Shown piece after piece: positions 9,472 to 18,711 of a stretch of DNA of 64,000 nt (position 1 is the first letter of the stretch; every line of letters begins with the position of its first letter). The notes below the pieces were generated by a model, which was not told where the DNA came from, made no database searches, and saw only the letters and a list, made by a program, of their open reading frames with translations. A program made the translations under genes and the position numbers. The DNA is from Kiritimatiellia bacterium (lineage in GTDB: Bacteria; Verrucomicrobiota; Kiritimatiellia; UBA8416; YA12-FULL-48-11): contig JAQUPZ010000007.1 in assembly GCA_028716365.1 (NCBI GenBank), forward strand, positions 1-64,000. Reading direction: 5' to 3'.

Positions 9472-9502
9472 ATCCGGATCAAACCCTGAAGAAGGAGCCG
9501 TC

Positions 9503-10099
9503 ATGAAGAAATCCAACAATCATATGTCAGGACTTTCTACCAACAGACGTAAGTTCCTGAAAGCGACTGTAACTCTGGCCGGAATGACCATGCTTGGTCA
9601 TTTTAATTCGAACATGGCAGGTGCTGAGGATAATAAAAAAACAATTACCATCCGGGGACACCATCTTTTCGATATGCTCGACGCGCTTGGGACTGGTAAG
9701 TCGAGTCATAAGACCCTGGGACCAGTTGCACAGAAAATCCGGGCCAACCCCAAAGTTCCGCTTAAAATTGTCGTTGGCATGGACGATATCTGTTCACCCT
9801 GTGAGTGGTGGGATCATGAGAAAATGCAATGCAAGAGGGGTGTAGATAAATATCCTAAAGATAATGAGAACTCTTCTACGTCGGATAAAAATGCCATCCG
9901 GGTCCTTGGCATGAAAGAAGGTGACGTAATGAATGCCGATGATATTTATCGACTAATAAAAACAAAGGTGACCAAGAAGGTTTTTGCCGAGGAAGTCTGC
10001 GTTGCTTGCAGATTAGTTGATAATTGTGCGAAAACCTACGAAACGAAAATAGAAACGGCGATTAAGGCGCTTTCTGAATCTGGCTGTGTTTCCAGTTGA
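9503..10099 (+). CDS. DUF1284 domain protein with Tat signal
   Basis: A 198-residue protein. Residues 12-33 form a twin-arginine signal (TNRRKFLKATVTLAGMTML). The mature part resembles DUF1284: it starts with TIRGHHLFDMLDALG, continues with VGMDDICSPCEWW and has a second cysteine group, EEVCVACRLVDNC. Cys-x2-Cys motifs plus single cysteines give two possible metal-binding groups, consistent with the iron-sulfur binding proposed for the family. Established members are, as far as I recall, cytoplasmic, so export by the Tat route, which carries folded cofactor-loaded proteins, is unusual. The start is supported by AAGGAG at 9492 and a good promoter. Its role is unknown. Confidence 0.6.
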   Translation: MKKSNNHMSGLSTNRRKFLKATVTLAGMTMLGHFNSNMAGAEDNKKTITIRGHHLFDMLDALGTGKSSHKTLGPVAQKIRANPKVPLKIVVGMDDICSPCEWWDHEKMQCKRGVDKYPKDNENSSTSDKNAIRVLGMKEGDVMNADDIYRLIKTKVTKKVFAEEVCVACRLVDNCAKTYETKIETAIKALSESGCVSS

Positions 10100-10198
10100 A
10101 AACTGTTCTCCAGGTAGGATTCGGTAATCTGAGCTACTTCAATCATGTTTTCCGCCAGACAACAGGTCTCCTGCCGACTAGAACGGTTTAAGAAATGC

Positions 10199-10260
10199 TG
10201 TAGCCGAGTATATTGCCGTGCAGTAATAAAGTGACGCCCCGATATAACGGGGCGGCTACA
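10199..10260. repeat. 62-bp palindromic element, copy 1 (REP/MITE-like)
   Basis: The element is bounded by a perfect 8-bp inverted repeat, TGTAGCCG at 10199-10206 and CGGCTACA at 10253-10260. Inside is a perfect 6-bp hairpin, GCCCCG/CGGGGC at 10236-10253 with a 6-base loop. The segment 10215-10242 is repeated with 25 of 28 identical bases at 10303-10330. There is no coding capacity. The layout fits a REP-like or small MITE-like element. Confidence 0.65.
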
Positions 10261-10282
10261 TAAGGATGTTTCAGGATGTGAA

Positions 10283-10330
10283 TGTAGCCACGGCGTTACA
10301 TCGCCGTGCAGTAGTATAGTGACACCCCGA
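10283..10330. repeat. related palindromic element, copy 2
   Basis: It begins with the same TGTAGCC as copy 1 and carries a perfect hairpin, ACGGCG (10290-10295) and CGCCGT (10302-10307) with a 6-base loop. Bases 10303-10330 match 10215-10242 of copy 1 at 25 of 28 positions. The right-hand inverted terminus of copy 1 is not preserved, so this copy is decayed or truncated. Confidence 0.6.
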
Positions 10331-10538
10331 CACCTGTCAGCCAACGGGACTTGGGGCAGGCTGGGAGCGAGGTAGCTATAACGATAACATGGCTATGACT
10401 TTTGTTAATACGCTCTAAATAATGTCAGCAGCATACCAGCACAAGAATATAGCTTCCTGACAATAGCTTTTTTAAACATCTGATTAATAATGGTTAATTG
10501 AAATCGAATTTCATACAATAATAAGCGAGGAACTCCAT

Positions 10539-12881
10539 ATGACTTCTAAATATGTAAACAATTCGTCGGTACCATGTCGTGATTTTCCTGCTCGCGCTAT
10601 TGCCATCGTCGCCATAGCTGTGACAGGCGCGCTCCTGCTTGTCGGCTGGCCGACAAACTCGCTGGCGGTATCGCCGACCGGGGCAACCGACAAAGAATTT
10701 GCCCGGGAAGTAGAGCAATCGATTCCTCTGGAGAAACCTCGCGACTATCACAAGCGACTGACGGAGTCCGTCGTGCACGTGGCCAGGCGGGACCCCGAGG
10801 CCCGCGCAAAAGCCGGGGAACTGACGCTGCCCGAGCAGGGTTGGAAGCTGGTATGGAACCGGCGCAGTTCGCAGGTTCTCACAAACGCAGTCAGCGATTT
10901 CCAGAACTATCTTGAAAAGTCGATGCAGGTTCGGGTTGAGATAGACGGCCGGGATTCGCTGGAACAATGGCGAGAGATGGACCAGTGTATCGTGGTCGGG
11001 ACGCGCGACCAGTTGCCCGGTTGCGGAACGGCATTAAAGGGACCGAAGGATTATGAGATCGTGGCAACACCGAAGCGGCTGACGGTGTGCGGTTACGATG
11101 AGCGTGGCGCGATGTTCGGGCTGTACAATCTGGAAGCCAGGATGAATCTGCGCGAAGGACCTTTTCTGCCTGTGGACCTGAAGACGGTACGGCATAGTCT
11201 CTACGACGCGCGCATGGTCATTTCCTGGCTGGGTTATTGGGTATGGCCGGACTCGATGCTCTCACACGTGGTCCACGATGGTTTTGACGGTATCTTTGCC
11301 TCGGTTTATGCCAACCCCAACGGAGACGCCAGCCTGGGCACGACTTCTACCGATCCCTGGGCGAGATATTTTAAACGCTCTCAGGATCCGGTCAAGATGC
11401 GGGACTTGATCGACAGAGCCACACGTCGGGGGCTCAAGGTATACGCGTCGATACTTTATCAATACATGGGAACCCCGGAGAGCGAGGCGGGGCTGCGCAG
11501 TCTGGTACGTGACATCCTGGAAAAATTTCCCGATATCCAGGGCTATATCCTTCTGACAGAAGGTTTCTGGTACAAGCGAATGGGAGGTTGGGGAAGCGGC
11601 GAGACGGCCAAGGAATGGATACGGGGCTGGAACAAGGCGGTAGGGTTCGTAGCCGAAGAATGTCATAAACGGAATCCCGCCATCGAAATTCTCGCCTGGG
11701 ATTACAGCATTGGCTTCACTGCGGGAAATACCAATATGAAACGTTACGCAATTCAACAACTTCCAGCCGACGCGATTCCCATGCCTACGTGGGAAAACGG
11801 CAAGAGTTTCGAGTTCGAAGGCATACGAGGTTCTTTGCGTGACTATTCGCTGAACCAGATCGGACCCGCGGAAACGACTGATGTCCAGATTGAAGAGGCA
11901 CGGAAACGAGGGATGAAAGTCTATACCAAGGCCGATACCTTTGCCTGTTGGCAATATGGCAGTACACCTTATCTGCCATTCCCATATCAGTGGTACGATC
12001 GGTACAAGGCACTGGAGAAATACGGAATAAACGGGACGTTGGAAAGCTGGAGCTCCGGGTATACCCCGAACTTTATGACCGAACTGAGGGCATGGTACTG
12101 CTGGGACGATGCTCCTCCGCTTGAAGAATTGCTAGGTGCGATTGCTGCCCGCGATTTTGGAACCGGCGGGAAAGAAATGGTTCTGAAGGCGTGGAATCAT
12201 TTCAGCCAGGCAATTCGTCTGGTGCCCGACACTGGTCCGAGCAAGGGTACTTGTACTGCCATTGGGAATCCAATTTTCTTCCAAGAGCCTCCCTTGAAAA
12301 CCGAGAAAAAGACAGCAAGTCACAACCCACGCTGGCCTTATACCGCTGCATGGTTACTCTTCTATCCTGATTTTAACAACAAGACGAACATGGCTGAGCG
12401 TCACGCGATTGACTCATCTGGTGCTTGGGGCCAGAAGAATGTATTGCCGGCCTTTCTGAAATCCCTGAAGCAGGCGTCCGATCAGATGGGAGAGGGGTTA
12501 AAGCTCTACCGGGCCGCAGCCCTGAATAGTCCACAGTCGAAGCGGCAACGGGCTGTCCGTGAAGTGATGGTGGCCGAGCATCTGCACCGGATGATGCAGA
12601 GTGAATGTGCATATCTTGAGTTTGAAGACCTCCGTTTTCAGCTTGTTGCGGAGAAGGACAATCAGAAAGCTGGCGCGCTGCTCGACCGGATGGAGGCAAT
12701 TGTGCGTAAGGAGACCGATAATACCGAACTTTCGTTGCTTGCCGCCTCGCGTGATTCGCGCCTTGGCTACCAGCCTGAGGGAGGATATCACTACACTGCT
12801 CAATCTTTAAAGGAAAAGCTGGGAAGTCTGCGGGAAACGATCCAGCAGTTGGCCCAGTATCGTAAAAAAGACGCTCGCTAG
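10539..12881 (+). CDS. secreted glycoside-hydrolase-like protein
   Basis: A 780-residue protein with an N-terminal hydrophobic signal or anchor (IVAIAVTGALLLVGWP, residues 25-40). Residues about 100-210 look like the small alpha/beta domain that precedes GH20, GH67 and DUF4838 barrels: SDFQNYLEKSM, CIVVGTRDQLPGCG, YEIVATPKRLTVCGYDERG and GAMFGLYNLEARMN. A TIM-barrel-like region follows from about 215 to 560 (FDGIFASVYANPNG, GLKVYASILYQYM, LAWDYSIGF), and then a long helical C-terminal part. The start is supported by GCGAGG. An activity such as a glucuronidase or hexosaminidase is possible, but no diagnostic catalytic pair is clear. It forms a pair with the heparinase gene 44 bp downstream. 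Confidence 0.65.
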   Translation: MTSKYVNNSSVPCRDFPARAIAIVAIAVTGALLLVGWPTNSLAVSPTGATDKEFAREVEQSIPLEKPRDYHKRLTESVVHVARRDPEARAKAGELTLPEQGWKLVWNRRSSQVLTNAVSDFQNYLEKSMQVRVEIDGRDSLEQWREMDQCIVVGTRDQLPGCGTALKGPKDYEIVATPKRLTVCGYDERGAMFGLYNLEARMNLREGPFLPVDLKTVRHSLYDARMVISWLGYWVWPDSMLSHVVHDGFDGIFASVYANPNGDASLGTTSTDPWARYFKRSQDPVKMRDLIDRATRRGLKVYASILYQYMGTPESEAGLRSLVRDILEKFPDIQGYILLTEGFWYKRMGGWGSGETAKEWIRGWNKAVGFVAEECHKRNPAIEILAWDYSIGFTAGNTNMKRYAIQQLPADAIPMPTWENGKSFEFEGIRGSLRDYSLNQIGPAETTDVQIEEARKRGMKVYTKADTFACWQYGSTPYLPFPYQWYDRYKALEKYGINGTLESWSSGYTPNFMTELRAWYCWDDAPPLEELLGAIAARDFGTGGKEMVLKAWNHFSQAIRLVPDTGPSKGTCTAIGNPIFFQEPPLKTEKKTASHNPRWPYTAAWLLFYPDFNNKTNMAERHAIDSSGAWGQKNVLPAFLKSLKQASDQMGEGLKLYRAAALNSPQSKRQRAVREVMVAEHLHRMMQSECAYLEFEDLRFQLVAEKDNQKAGALLDRMEAIVRKETDNTELSLLAASRDSRLGYQPEGGYHYTAQSLKEKLGSLRETIQQLAQYRKKDAR

Positions 12882-12925
12882 TCTGTCGTCGGCCGTTGGA
12901 TCCATACGAAAGGGAGGGCAGAATC

Positions 12926-15709
12926 ATGCAGGCAAGTAGATGCGTGGCTGGAATAAGTTCAGCGGTTCTTGCTATTACAATTGCCGCAGTATTCACGGCG
13001 CCACTTGGGATTTTTGCGGCCAATTCGATCACGCTGGAAGCTGAAACAGCGCTGATCAATTCCAACCGGGCGGAAGTCGTCGAACAGAATTCTTTTCCAA
13101 GTAAGCATGGCGTTTCGCTAAAGGAAGGTTTGACCACCAATACAGATTCTCCTGACATAAAACCCGACTTGGTATTTAAAGTAAAAGCTTCACAGGCCGG
13201 GCGTTACAGAATTCGTACGCATGCCGCCACGGATGCCAAAGGCACCGAAATGATGCGTCAGGCCAAGAGTAAAAATGCGTCATTACGCATGATGATACTG
13301 GTTGGTGACAGTCGTCCGGTCAAACGGGTAGTCTTTGTACCATGGAGCCGGCCGGAATCTTGTACTCAGACAACAGGTAAGTTCGATCTCAGTGATCAGG
13401 AACAGGAAATCCGGGTTTGGCTTCCGGAAGGGGTACGCCTTGATTACCTGCAGATTACCCCGTATTCTCCGCCGAAAGTTCCGGCCGCTGCAACTGAATA
13501 TAAACCAGCAGTCGTTCCGCCTAAATCCAGACCGCGCATCTGGGTGAACGAGCAGTCATTACCAAAAGTTCGAGCCAATCTTGACAAAGGCGAAAACGCC
13601 CAGCTATGGAAGCGGATCAAGGAGCATGCGGCCAAGCCCTTTGAATTCAAGGTTAAACCGAACACGGGGGTAACTTACAACGCTGCATTGGAAAAGGCAG
13701 TCGTGGCCAAAGCTTTTGTTTGTCTGATGACTGGTGATAAGAAACGCGGTGGTGAAGCGGTGGGACTGGTCCGCGACTACCTTTCTGCTGTTGAGTTTGA
13801 CAATCTCCTCGATATTACCCGGGAAATCGGACGCGCTATCTACTCAGGTGCATTGGTTTACGACTGGTGCTACGACATCATGACGCCGGAGGACCGGGAG
13901 AGCATCCGGAAGAGCCTCATGCGACTGGCCGATGACATGGAAATGGGCTGGCCGCCTTTTCTCCAGATGATAATCAATGGTCATGGCAACGAAGCGCAGA
14001 TAAACCGTGACCTTCTCTGCATGGCCATCGCCATATATGACGAGGACCCGGAGCCGTATCGTTACTGTTCATACCGGATACTAGAGGAGCTTGTACAGAT
14101 GCGCAAATTCGAATACCAGTCACCGCGTCATAACCAGGGAGTCAGTTATGGCCCGTACCGCTTCAGTTGGGACATGCATTCCGCCTGGCTCTTCTATCGC
14201 ATGATCGGAAAAAAGGTCTTCGACGACAATATTGCAGATGTCTACAAATTCTGGTTGTATATGCGTCTGCCGAATGGACACATGCTTCGTGATGGTGATG
14301 GTTTTTCCGATGGCAGGTATGCGAACCTTGGTGTTGTGCCTTTGCTTTGCTATGCCTACAATAATGATACTGTTATTAAGGGCGACTTCGAGCGTCAGGG
14401 CGGTCTGTCCGCTGACCCGATGTTAGGTTTGTTGTTGAATGATCCGGATTTGCGGGCGGAAAAGAGCTTCTATTCTCTACCCCTGACTATCGACTTCGGC
14501 CCGATACTGGGTTCGATGATTGCCCGTACCGGTTGGAACCTGGGCACCAATATTGCCGATGTAGTGATTGAGATGAAAGGCGGTGGCTATCATTTCGGCA
14601 ACCATCAGCATTCCGACGCGGGCAGTTTCCAAATCTACTACCGGGGACTGCAGGCTGTTGATCTCGGTCAGTATCATTTCTATGGCACACCATACGACTC
14701 CAATTTCAACAAGCGTTCTATCGCGCACAGCATGATGCTTGCGGTCGATCCGGAGGAGAAATTCAACATTCCTTCCAATGATGGCGGGACTCGCTATGTC
14801 CGGTCCTGTCCTTTGACCCCGGAGCTCGCGGTCAAGAACCCGCTGTTTGCCAACGGCAAGGTAGTGTCGGCGGACTTTGGTCCGGTGAAGCAGCGTCCAT
14901 TTTTCAGCTATTTCTCTGTGGATTTGAAGTCGGCCTATAGCAATAAAATTCAGGATTATTTGCGGACATTTTGTTTCGTTAATCTCGACAACGAGCAGAC
15001 ACCGGCAGTATTGATTGTACTCGACAACATGACCACCGCCAAATCGGAGTTTAAAAAATACTGGCAGGTCAACACATTGAACCTGCCAGAAAAGATCGAT
15101 GACGGCGTGGTCCTTAGAAACAGCGATCTCGGGTTGACAGGTAAAGTCAGTGTCCGGATGCTGCGACCAAAATCTGATGAACGTGAATTGCAGATTCTGA
15201 GCGGCGAGGCGGCCTACAGTGTATTTGGTCAACAGTTCACGTCGCCCGACACTTCAAAGCCGGAAGGCAAAGGCTACCGGGTGATGTTCTCGCCCAGGAA
15301 GATGCAGGCCAACGATATCTTCCTGACGGTCATGCCGATGACCGACGAAAAGGTACCGGAACTGCCGGTTAATTTGGTGGAAACCGGGGCAATATTCGCG
15401 CTTACTTTTGCCGACCGGGTGGTGGTCTTAAGCAAGACCGGTAAACTGCTTGAACAGTCATTCAGGGTAAATGTTCCTGCGGATCGGAACTATCAACTGT
15501 TGCTTACCGGGTTGATTCCTGGTGCCTGGAGCGTTCGGAACAAAGATGGCAAGGTTCAGTTCAATACCAGGGTTGAGGCTGGAAGAAATGTCGCGTTCTT
15601 CGTGATACCTGGCGGTGATTATTCGATTCAGCCTGAATCGATTCCGGCGGCCGTCGAATTTAAAACCGCGCCGGACTTCATGCCGGCGCTGGCTGATAGG
15701 AAGAATTAA
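12926..15709 (+). CDS. heparinase II/III family polysaccharide lyase, secreted
   Basis: A 927-residue protein with a signal peptide (VLAITIAAVFTAPLGIFAAN). Order of parts: a beta-rich N-terminal region (about 30-190, carbohydrate-binding-like), an alpha/alpha toroid (about 200-520, e.g. FKVKPNTGVTYNAALEKAVV, YSGALVYDWCYD), and the heparinase II/III beta-sandwich with GGGYHFGNHQHSDAGSFQIY and the later VDLGQYHFYG. His and Tyr residues in those regions are the usual catalytic candidates of PL12/PL15/PL21-type lyases, which cleave uronate-containing glycans by beta-elimination. The ATG at 12926 follows GGGAGGG and is preferred to an upstream in-frame ATG. Exact substrate (glycosaminoglycan, alginate, ulvan) cannot be told. 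Confidence 0.8.
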   Translation: MQASRCVAGISSAVLAITIAAVFTAPLGIFAANSITLEAETALINSNRAEVVEQNSFPSKHGVSLKEGLTTNTDSPDIKPDLVFKVKASQAGRYRIRTHAATDAKGTEMMRQAKSKNASLRMMILVGDSRPVKRVVFVPWSRPESCTQTTGKFDLSDQEQEIRVWLPEGVRLDYLQITPYSPPKVPAAATEYKPAVVPPKSRPRIWVNEQSLPKVRANLDKGENAQLWKRIKEHAAKPFEFKVKPNTGVTYNAALEKAVVAKAFVCLMTGDKKRGGEAVGLVRDYLSAVEFDNLLDITREIGRAIYSGALVYDWCYDIMTPEDRESIRKSLMRLADDMEMGWPPFLQMIINGHGNEAQINRDLLCMAIAIYDEDPEPYRYCSYRILEELVQMRKFEYQSPRHNQGVSYGPYRFSWDMHSAWLFYRMIGKKVFDDNIADVYKFWLYMRLPNGHMLRDGDGFSDGRYANLGVVPLLCYAYNNDTVIKGDFERQGGLSADPMLGLLLNDPDLRAEKSFYSLPLTIDFGPILGSMIARTGWNLGTNIADVVIEMKGGGYHFGNHQHSDAGSFQIYYRGLQAVDLGQYHFYGTPYDSNFNKRSIAHSMMLAVDPEEKFNIPSNDGGTRYVRSCPLTPELAVKNPLFANGKVVSADFGPVKQRPFFSYFSVDLKSAYSNKIQDYLRTFCFVNLDNEQTPAVLIVLDNMTTAKSEFKKYWQVNTLNLPEKIDDGVVLRNSDLGLTGKVSVRMLRPKSDERELQILSGEAAYSVFGQQFTSPDTSKPEGKGYRVMFSPRKMQANDIFLTVMPMTDEKVPELPVNLVETGAIFALTFADRVVVLSKTGKLLEQSFRVNVPADRNYQLLLTGLIPGAWSVRNKDGKVQFNTRVEAGRNVAFFVIPGGDYSIQPESIPAAVEFKTAPDFMPALADRKN

Positions 15710-15868
15710 TGAGAAACTTTGATTTCAAGCACACTCTTGTGTGCATCATCTAAAGATTTTCTGAAATACTTGACTCTGACGTTTTAAAATATCAATCTTC
15801 TTTAACAAGGTTAGAACGGGAATTTAGTTTAGTGAAGTAATTTTACATGGAATAGGAGGAAAATACCC

Positions 15869-16723
15869 ATGATCCCACAAAGTTCGAAACAGTTTGGTGT
15901 ATGCAGTTGGTCTCTTTGCTCGAAGGATGCCGCTGACATGGCGGCGAAAGCCAAGGCGGTTGGAGTAAAGAACGTACAGCTTGGGCTGGTGGCGCACAGG
16001 GAGGATGCCGGGTTGGTTCACGGCGTTGTCGAGGCGCTCGGGAAGGAGAACATCAAGGTTGTTACCGGTATGTTCTGCACTGCAGGTGAGGACTACTCAA
16101 CGCTCGATGCGATCCGTCGCACCGGCGGCGTGGTCCCGGATGAATTTTGGGATGAGAACTGGCAGCGGGCACAGGTGGCGGCTGGTACGGCCAAAGAGTT
16201 GGGCTTGAAACTGGTAACCACGCATGCGGGTTTTCTGCCGCACGACAAGAAAGATCCCACTTTCAACAAGCTTATTGACCGCGTGGTTAAAATTGCCAAA
16301 GTATTTGCCGACAATGGCGTGACACTGGCATTTGAAACCGGCCAGGAAACAGCTGAAACATTGCAGATGTTCCTTGCGGAGTTGGACAAGCGTGGAGCAA
16401 CTAACACCGGGGTGAATTTTGATCCAGCCAACATGATTCTTTACAATATGGACGAGCCGGTTGGAGCTCTGCGGCAGGTTATTTCGCGGGTCAAACATAT
16501 TCATATCAAGGATGCGATCCGCACCAAGGTTACAGGGGAATGGGGGCAGGAGGTTATTGTCGGTACCGGCCAGGTGGACTGGAAGGCGTTCCTGAAAGTT
16601 CTCGCAGACGGCGATTATAAAGGATACCTGATGATCGAGCGTGAGGCTGGAGAAGATCGCGTCGGTGACATGCGCGCCGGTAAGACTTATCTCGAGAATC
16701 TCATGAAAGGTGCGGGTAAGTAA
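15869..16723 (+). CDS. sugar phosphate isomerase/epimerase-like TIM-barrel protein
   Basis: A 284-residue cytoplasmic protein of the xylose isomerase-like TIM barrel (AP endonuclease 2) superfamily. Candidate metal-site motifs appear in family order: THAGFLPH, LAFETGQETAETLQ, NFDPANMIL, VKHIHIKDA and the terminal YLMIEREAG. These families interconvert ketoses and aldoses or epimerise keto-sugars and inosose. The start has a strong AGGAGG nine bases upstream. It follows the heparinase by 160 bp; a small perfect hairpin (GCACAC/GTGTGC, 15729-15744) lies between them without a clear U-tract. It likely processes a monosaccharide released by the preceding enzymes, but the substrate is unknown. Confidence 0.82.
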   Translation: MIPQSSKQFGVCSWSLCSKDAADMAAKAKAVGVKNVQLGLVAHREDAGLVHGVVEALGKENIKVVTGMFCTAGEDYSTLDAIRRTGGVVPDEFWDENWQRAQVAAGTAKELGLKLVTTHAGFLPHDKKDPTFNKLIDRVVKIAKVFADNGVTLAFETGQETAETLQMFLAELDKRGATNTGVNFDPANMILYNMDEPVGALRQVISRVKHIHIKDAIRTKVTGEWGQEVIVGTGQVDWKAFLKVLADGDYKGYLMIEREAGEDRVGDMRAGKTYLENLMKGAGK

Positions 16724-16881
16724 CAGACTTTATAATCCCTGACCATATAGCCGTACTTCGTGCAGGAAAAAGTTTCTGCCCGAACGGGCGGGGATTATAC
16801 ATCTGATAATTGTATTAATTATCAAAAAAGGGGGGGATATAAGGTACATATTTGTCGTTTTCGATAATATCTGGTACCATC

Positions 16882-16909
16882 TTGACATGTTATCTGGAAA
16901 TGTTACTTT
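16882..16909 (+). promoter_or_regulatory. possible thrS promoter
   Basis: TTGACA at 16882-16887 is a perfect -35 hexamer. The -10 candidate TACTTT at 16904-16909 (16-bp spacer) matches only 3 of 6. Further upstream at 16804-16824 is a perfect 8-bp A/T-rich inverted repeat (TGATAATT/AATTATCA). No T-box specifier stem or T-box sequence is recognisable. Confidence 0.35.
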
Positions 16910-16947
16910 CCCCCTCTTTATGAACCAATTGTAAGGAGGATAAGAAT

Positions 16948-18666
16948 TTGGACTTGGAACGAATGCGCCACAGTTCGGCGCATGTTATGGCAGCGGCCGT
17001 CTGCAGGCTGTTCAACGATGTCAAACTGGACATTGGCCCTGCAACCGATGATGGCTTTTACTACGATTTCGACCTTCCAAAGCGTCTGGCCCCTGAAGAT
17101 TTTCCGGCGATAGAACAGGAAATTAACAGGATCATTTCCGAGAACCTGCCGTTTGAACGTTTCATAGTTTCCCGCGAGGAAGCGGTAAAGATGCTCGAGG
17201 AGAAAAACCAAACTTACAAGCTTGAGCGTTTAAAAGACATTCCAGAGGGCGAAGAGATAAGTTTTTATCGTTGTGGAGATTTCCTTGATTTGTGTCGCGG
17301 GCCGCATGTCGACAAGACAGGCGATATCAAGGCTGTAAAACTTGTGTCGGTTGCCGGTTCGTATTTCAGAGGCATTGAAACAAACCCGATGCTTCAGCGC
17401 CTTTACGGCATTGCGGCACAGTCGAAGCAGGAAATGGATGAAATACTCAAGCGGATAGAGGAAGCCGCGAAACGTGATCATCGCAAACTGGGCAAGGAAC
17501 TTGATTTGTTCAGTATCGAGGAGGATGTCGGACCGGGACTGGTGCACTGGCATCCCAAAGGTGCGCGAATCCGTTCTCTCATTGAAGATTTCTGGCGCCG
17601 GGAACATTTCCGGGCGGGTTACGAAATCATGTACACTCCACACATCGGGCGGGCGCACTTGTGGGAAACCTCGGGCCATCTCGAGTTCTATAAAGAGAAT
17701 ATGTACTCGCCGATGGATATTGACGGGAACGATTATTACGTCAAACCGATGAACTGTCCGTTTCATATCCAGATTTACAAATCACACTTGAGGTCGTACC
17801 GCGATCTGCCGCTCCGCTGGGCAGAGCTGGGTACTGTTTACCGCTACGAGAAGAGCGGTGTTCTGCATGGCTTGTTGAGGGTACGTGGTTTTACTCAGGA
17901 TGATGCGCATATCTTCTGTACCCCTGAAAAGATCCAGGATGAAGTCAAAGAGACCGTCCGGTTTGGACTGAAAATACTGCGGGCATTTGGTTTTACCGAT
18001 GTGAATGCATACCTGGCAACCAAGCCAGCGAAGGCAGTGGGAGAGGATTCACGCTGGGAACAGGCAACTTTGTCGCTGGAAGAGGCTCTGAAGGCCGAAA
18101 ACATCTCCTATACTATAGATAAAGGCGGCGGCGCTTTTTATGGGCCCAAGATTGACCTAAAGATCAAGGATGCAATAGGTCGCGAATGGCAATTGGGTAC
18201 GATTCAGTTTGATTTCAACCTGCCTGAAGGATTTAACCTGACATACATCGGTGAAGACGGCAAGGAACACAGGCCTTATATGGTTCATCGTGCGCTGCTG
18301 GGCAGCCTGGAAAGATTTTTCGGAATATTGATTGAGCACTATGGCGGTGCGTTCCCGCTCTGGCTTGCGCCGGAGCAGGTGAGAATTCTTCCGATCACCG
18401 AGCATCAAATGTCATACGGCGAGTCCGTGATGAAAACGCTTGCAGAACGTGATTTCAGAGTGACGCTTGACCGGAAGTCTGAGAAAGTTGGCGCAAAGAT
18501 ACGCCGGACTCGTGCGGAGAAGGTTCCATACATGTTGATTGTCGGCGGTAAAGAGGCGGAAGCCGGCACGGTTTCTGTAAGAACACGGACTGATACTGAT
18601 ATGGGTGTTATGACTGTGGATGCTTTCGTCGGAATGTTGGAAAAGGAAAATATGTCCAGGGGTTAA
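16948..18666 (+). CDS. thrS: threonyl-tRNA synthetase lacking the TGS domain
   Basis: A 572-residue class II synthetase. The protein begins directly at the second additional (editing) domain, with MRHSSAHVMAAAVCRLF and the HxxxH-type site. The catalytic core follows, with NCPFHIQIYKSHLRSY (zinc cysteine), RWAELGTVYRYEKSG (motif 2) and ALLGSLERFFGILIEHYGG (motif 3), then the anticodon-binding domain. The usual N-terminal TGS domain (about 60 residues) is absent: an in-frame TGA at 16921-16923 blocks any upstream extension. The start is TTG at 16948 with AAGGAGG eight bases upstream. It heads the thrS-infC-rpmI-rplT cluster. It charges tRNA-Thr. Confidence 0.95.
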   Translation: MDLERMRHSSAHVMAAAVCRLFNDVKLDIGPATDDGFYYDFDLPKRLAPEDFPAIEQEINRIISENLPFERFIVSREEAVKMLEEKNQTYKLERLKDIPEGEEISFYRCGDFLDLCRGPHVDKTGDIKAVKLVSVAGSYFRGIETNPMLQRLYGIAAQSKQEMDEILKRIEEAAKRDHRKLGKELDLFSIEEDVGPGLVHWHPKGARIRSLIEDFWRREHFRAGYEIMYTPHIGRAHLWETSGHLEFYKENMYSPMDIDGNDYYVKPMNCPFHIQIYKSHLRSYRDLPLRWAELGTVYRYEKSGVLHGLLRVRGFTQDDAHIFCTPEKIQDEVKETVRFGLKILRAFGFTDVNAYLATKPAKAVGEDSRWEQATLSLEEALKAENISYTIDKGGGAFYGPKIDLKIKDAIGREWQLGTIQFDFNLPEGFNLTYIGEDGKEHRPYMVHRALLGSLERFFGILIEHYGGAFPLWLAPEQVRILPITEHQMSYGESVMKTLAERDFRVTLDRKSEKVGAKIRRTRAEKVPYMLIVGGKEAEAGTVSVRTRTDTDMGVMTVDAFVGMLEKENMSRG

Positions 18667-18696
18667 CAGGAGTTTCGGGACAGGGACTCCACAACA

Positions 18697-18711
18697 AAGG
18701 AGGCGAGTATT
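18697..18711 (+). promoter_or_regulatory. Shine-Dalgarno and AUU start codon of infC
   Basis: AAGGAGG at 18697-18703 is followed, after a 5-base spacer, by ATT at 18709-18711 in the infC frame. No ATG, GTG or TTG at a suitable distance fits the conserved N-terminus. AUU initiation of infC is the known basis of IF3 autoregulation in Escherichia coli. Confidence 0.85.

Larger units (their letters stand above)
10100..10538. other. gene-free interval with palindromic repeats
   Basis: This 439-bp interval has no convincing gene. Its left half (10199-10330) holds two related palindromic repeat units, listed separately. The right half (10331-10538) is AT-richer, and I see nothing more than the ribosome site GCGAGG at 10525 used by the next gene. 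Confidence 0.6.

Noticed and set aside
12373..13158. 261-residue minus-strand frame opposite the GH-like and heparinase genes
   Set aside because: It spans two well-supported plus-strand genes, has no family features and reads as low-complexity antisense.
14477..15232. 251-residue minus-strand frame inside the heparinase gene
   Set aside because: Entirely antisense to a conserved lyase domain, with no recognisable motif or ribosome site.
15729..15744. Terminator after the heparinase gene
   Set aside because: The 6-bp hairpin GCACAC/GTGTGC is perfect, but it is not followed by a U-tract.
16724..16947. T-box riboswitch upstream of thrS
   Set aside because: No T-box sequence, specifier loop or antiterminator/terminator pair could be found; only a small A/T-rich inverted repeat is present.
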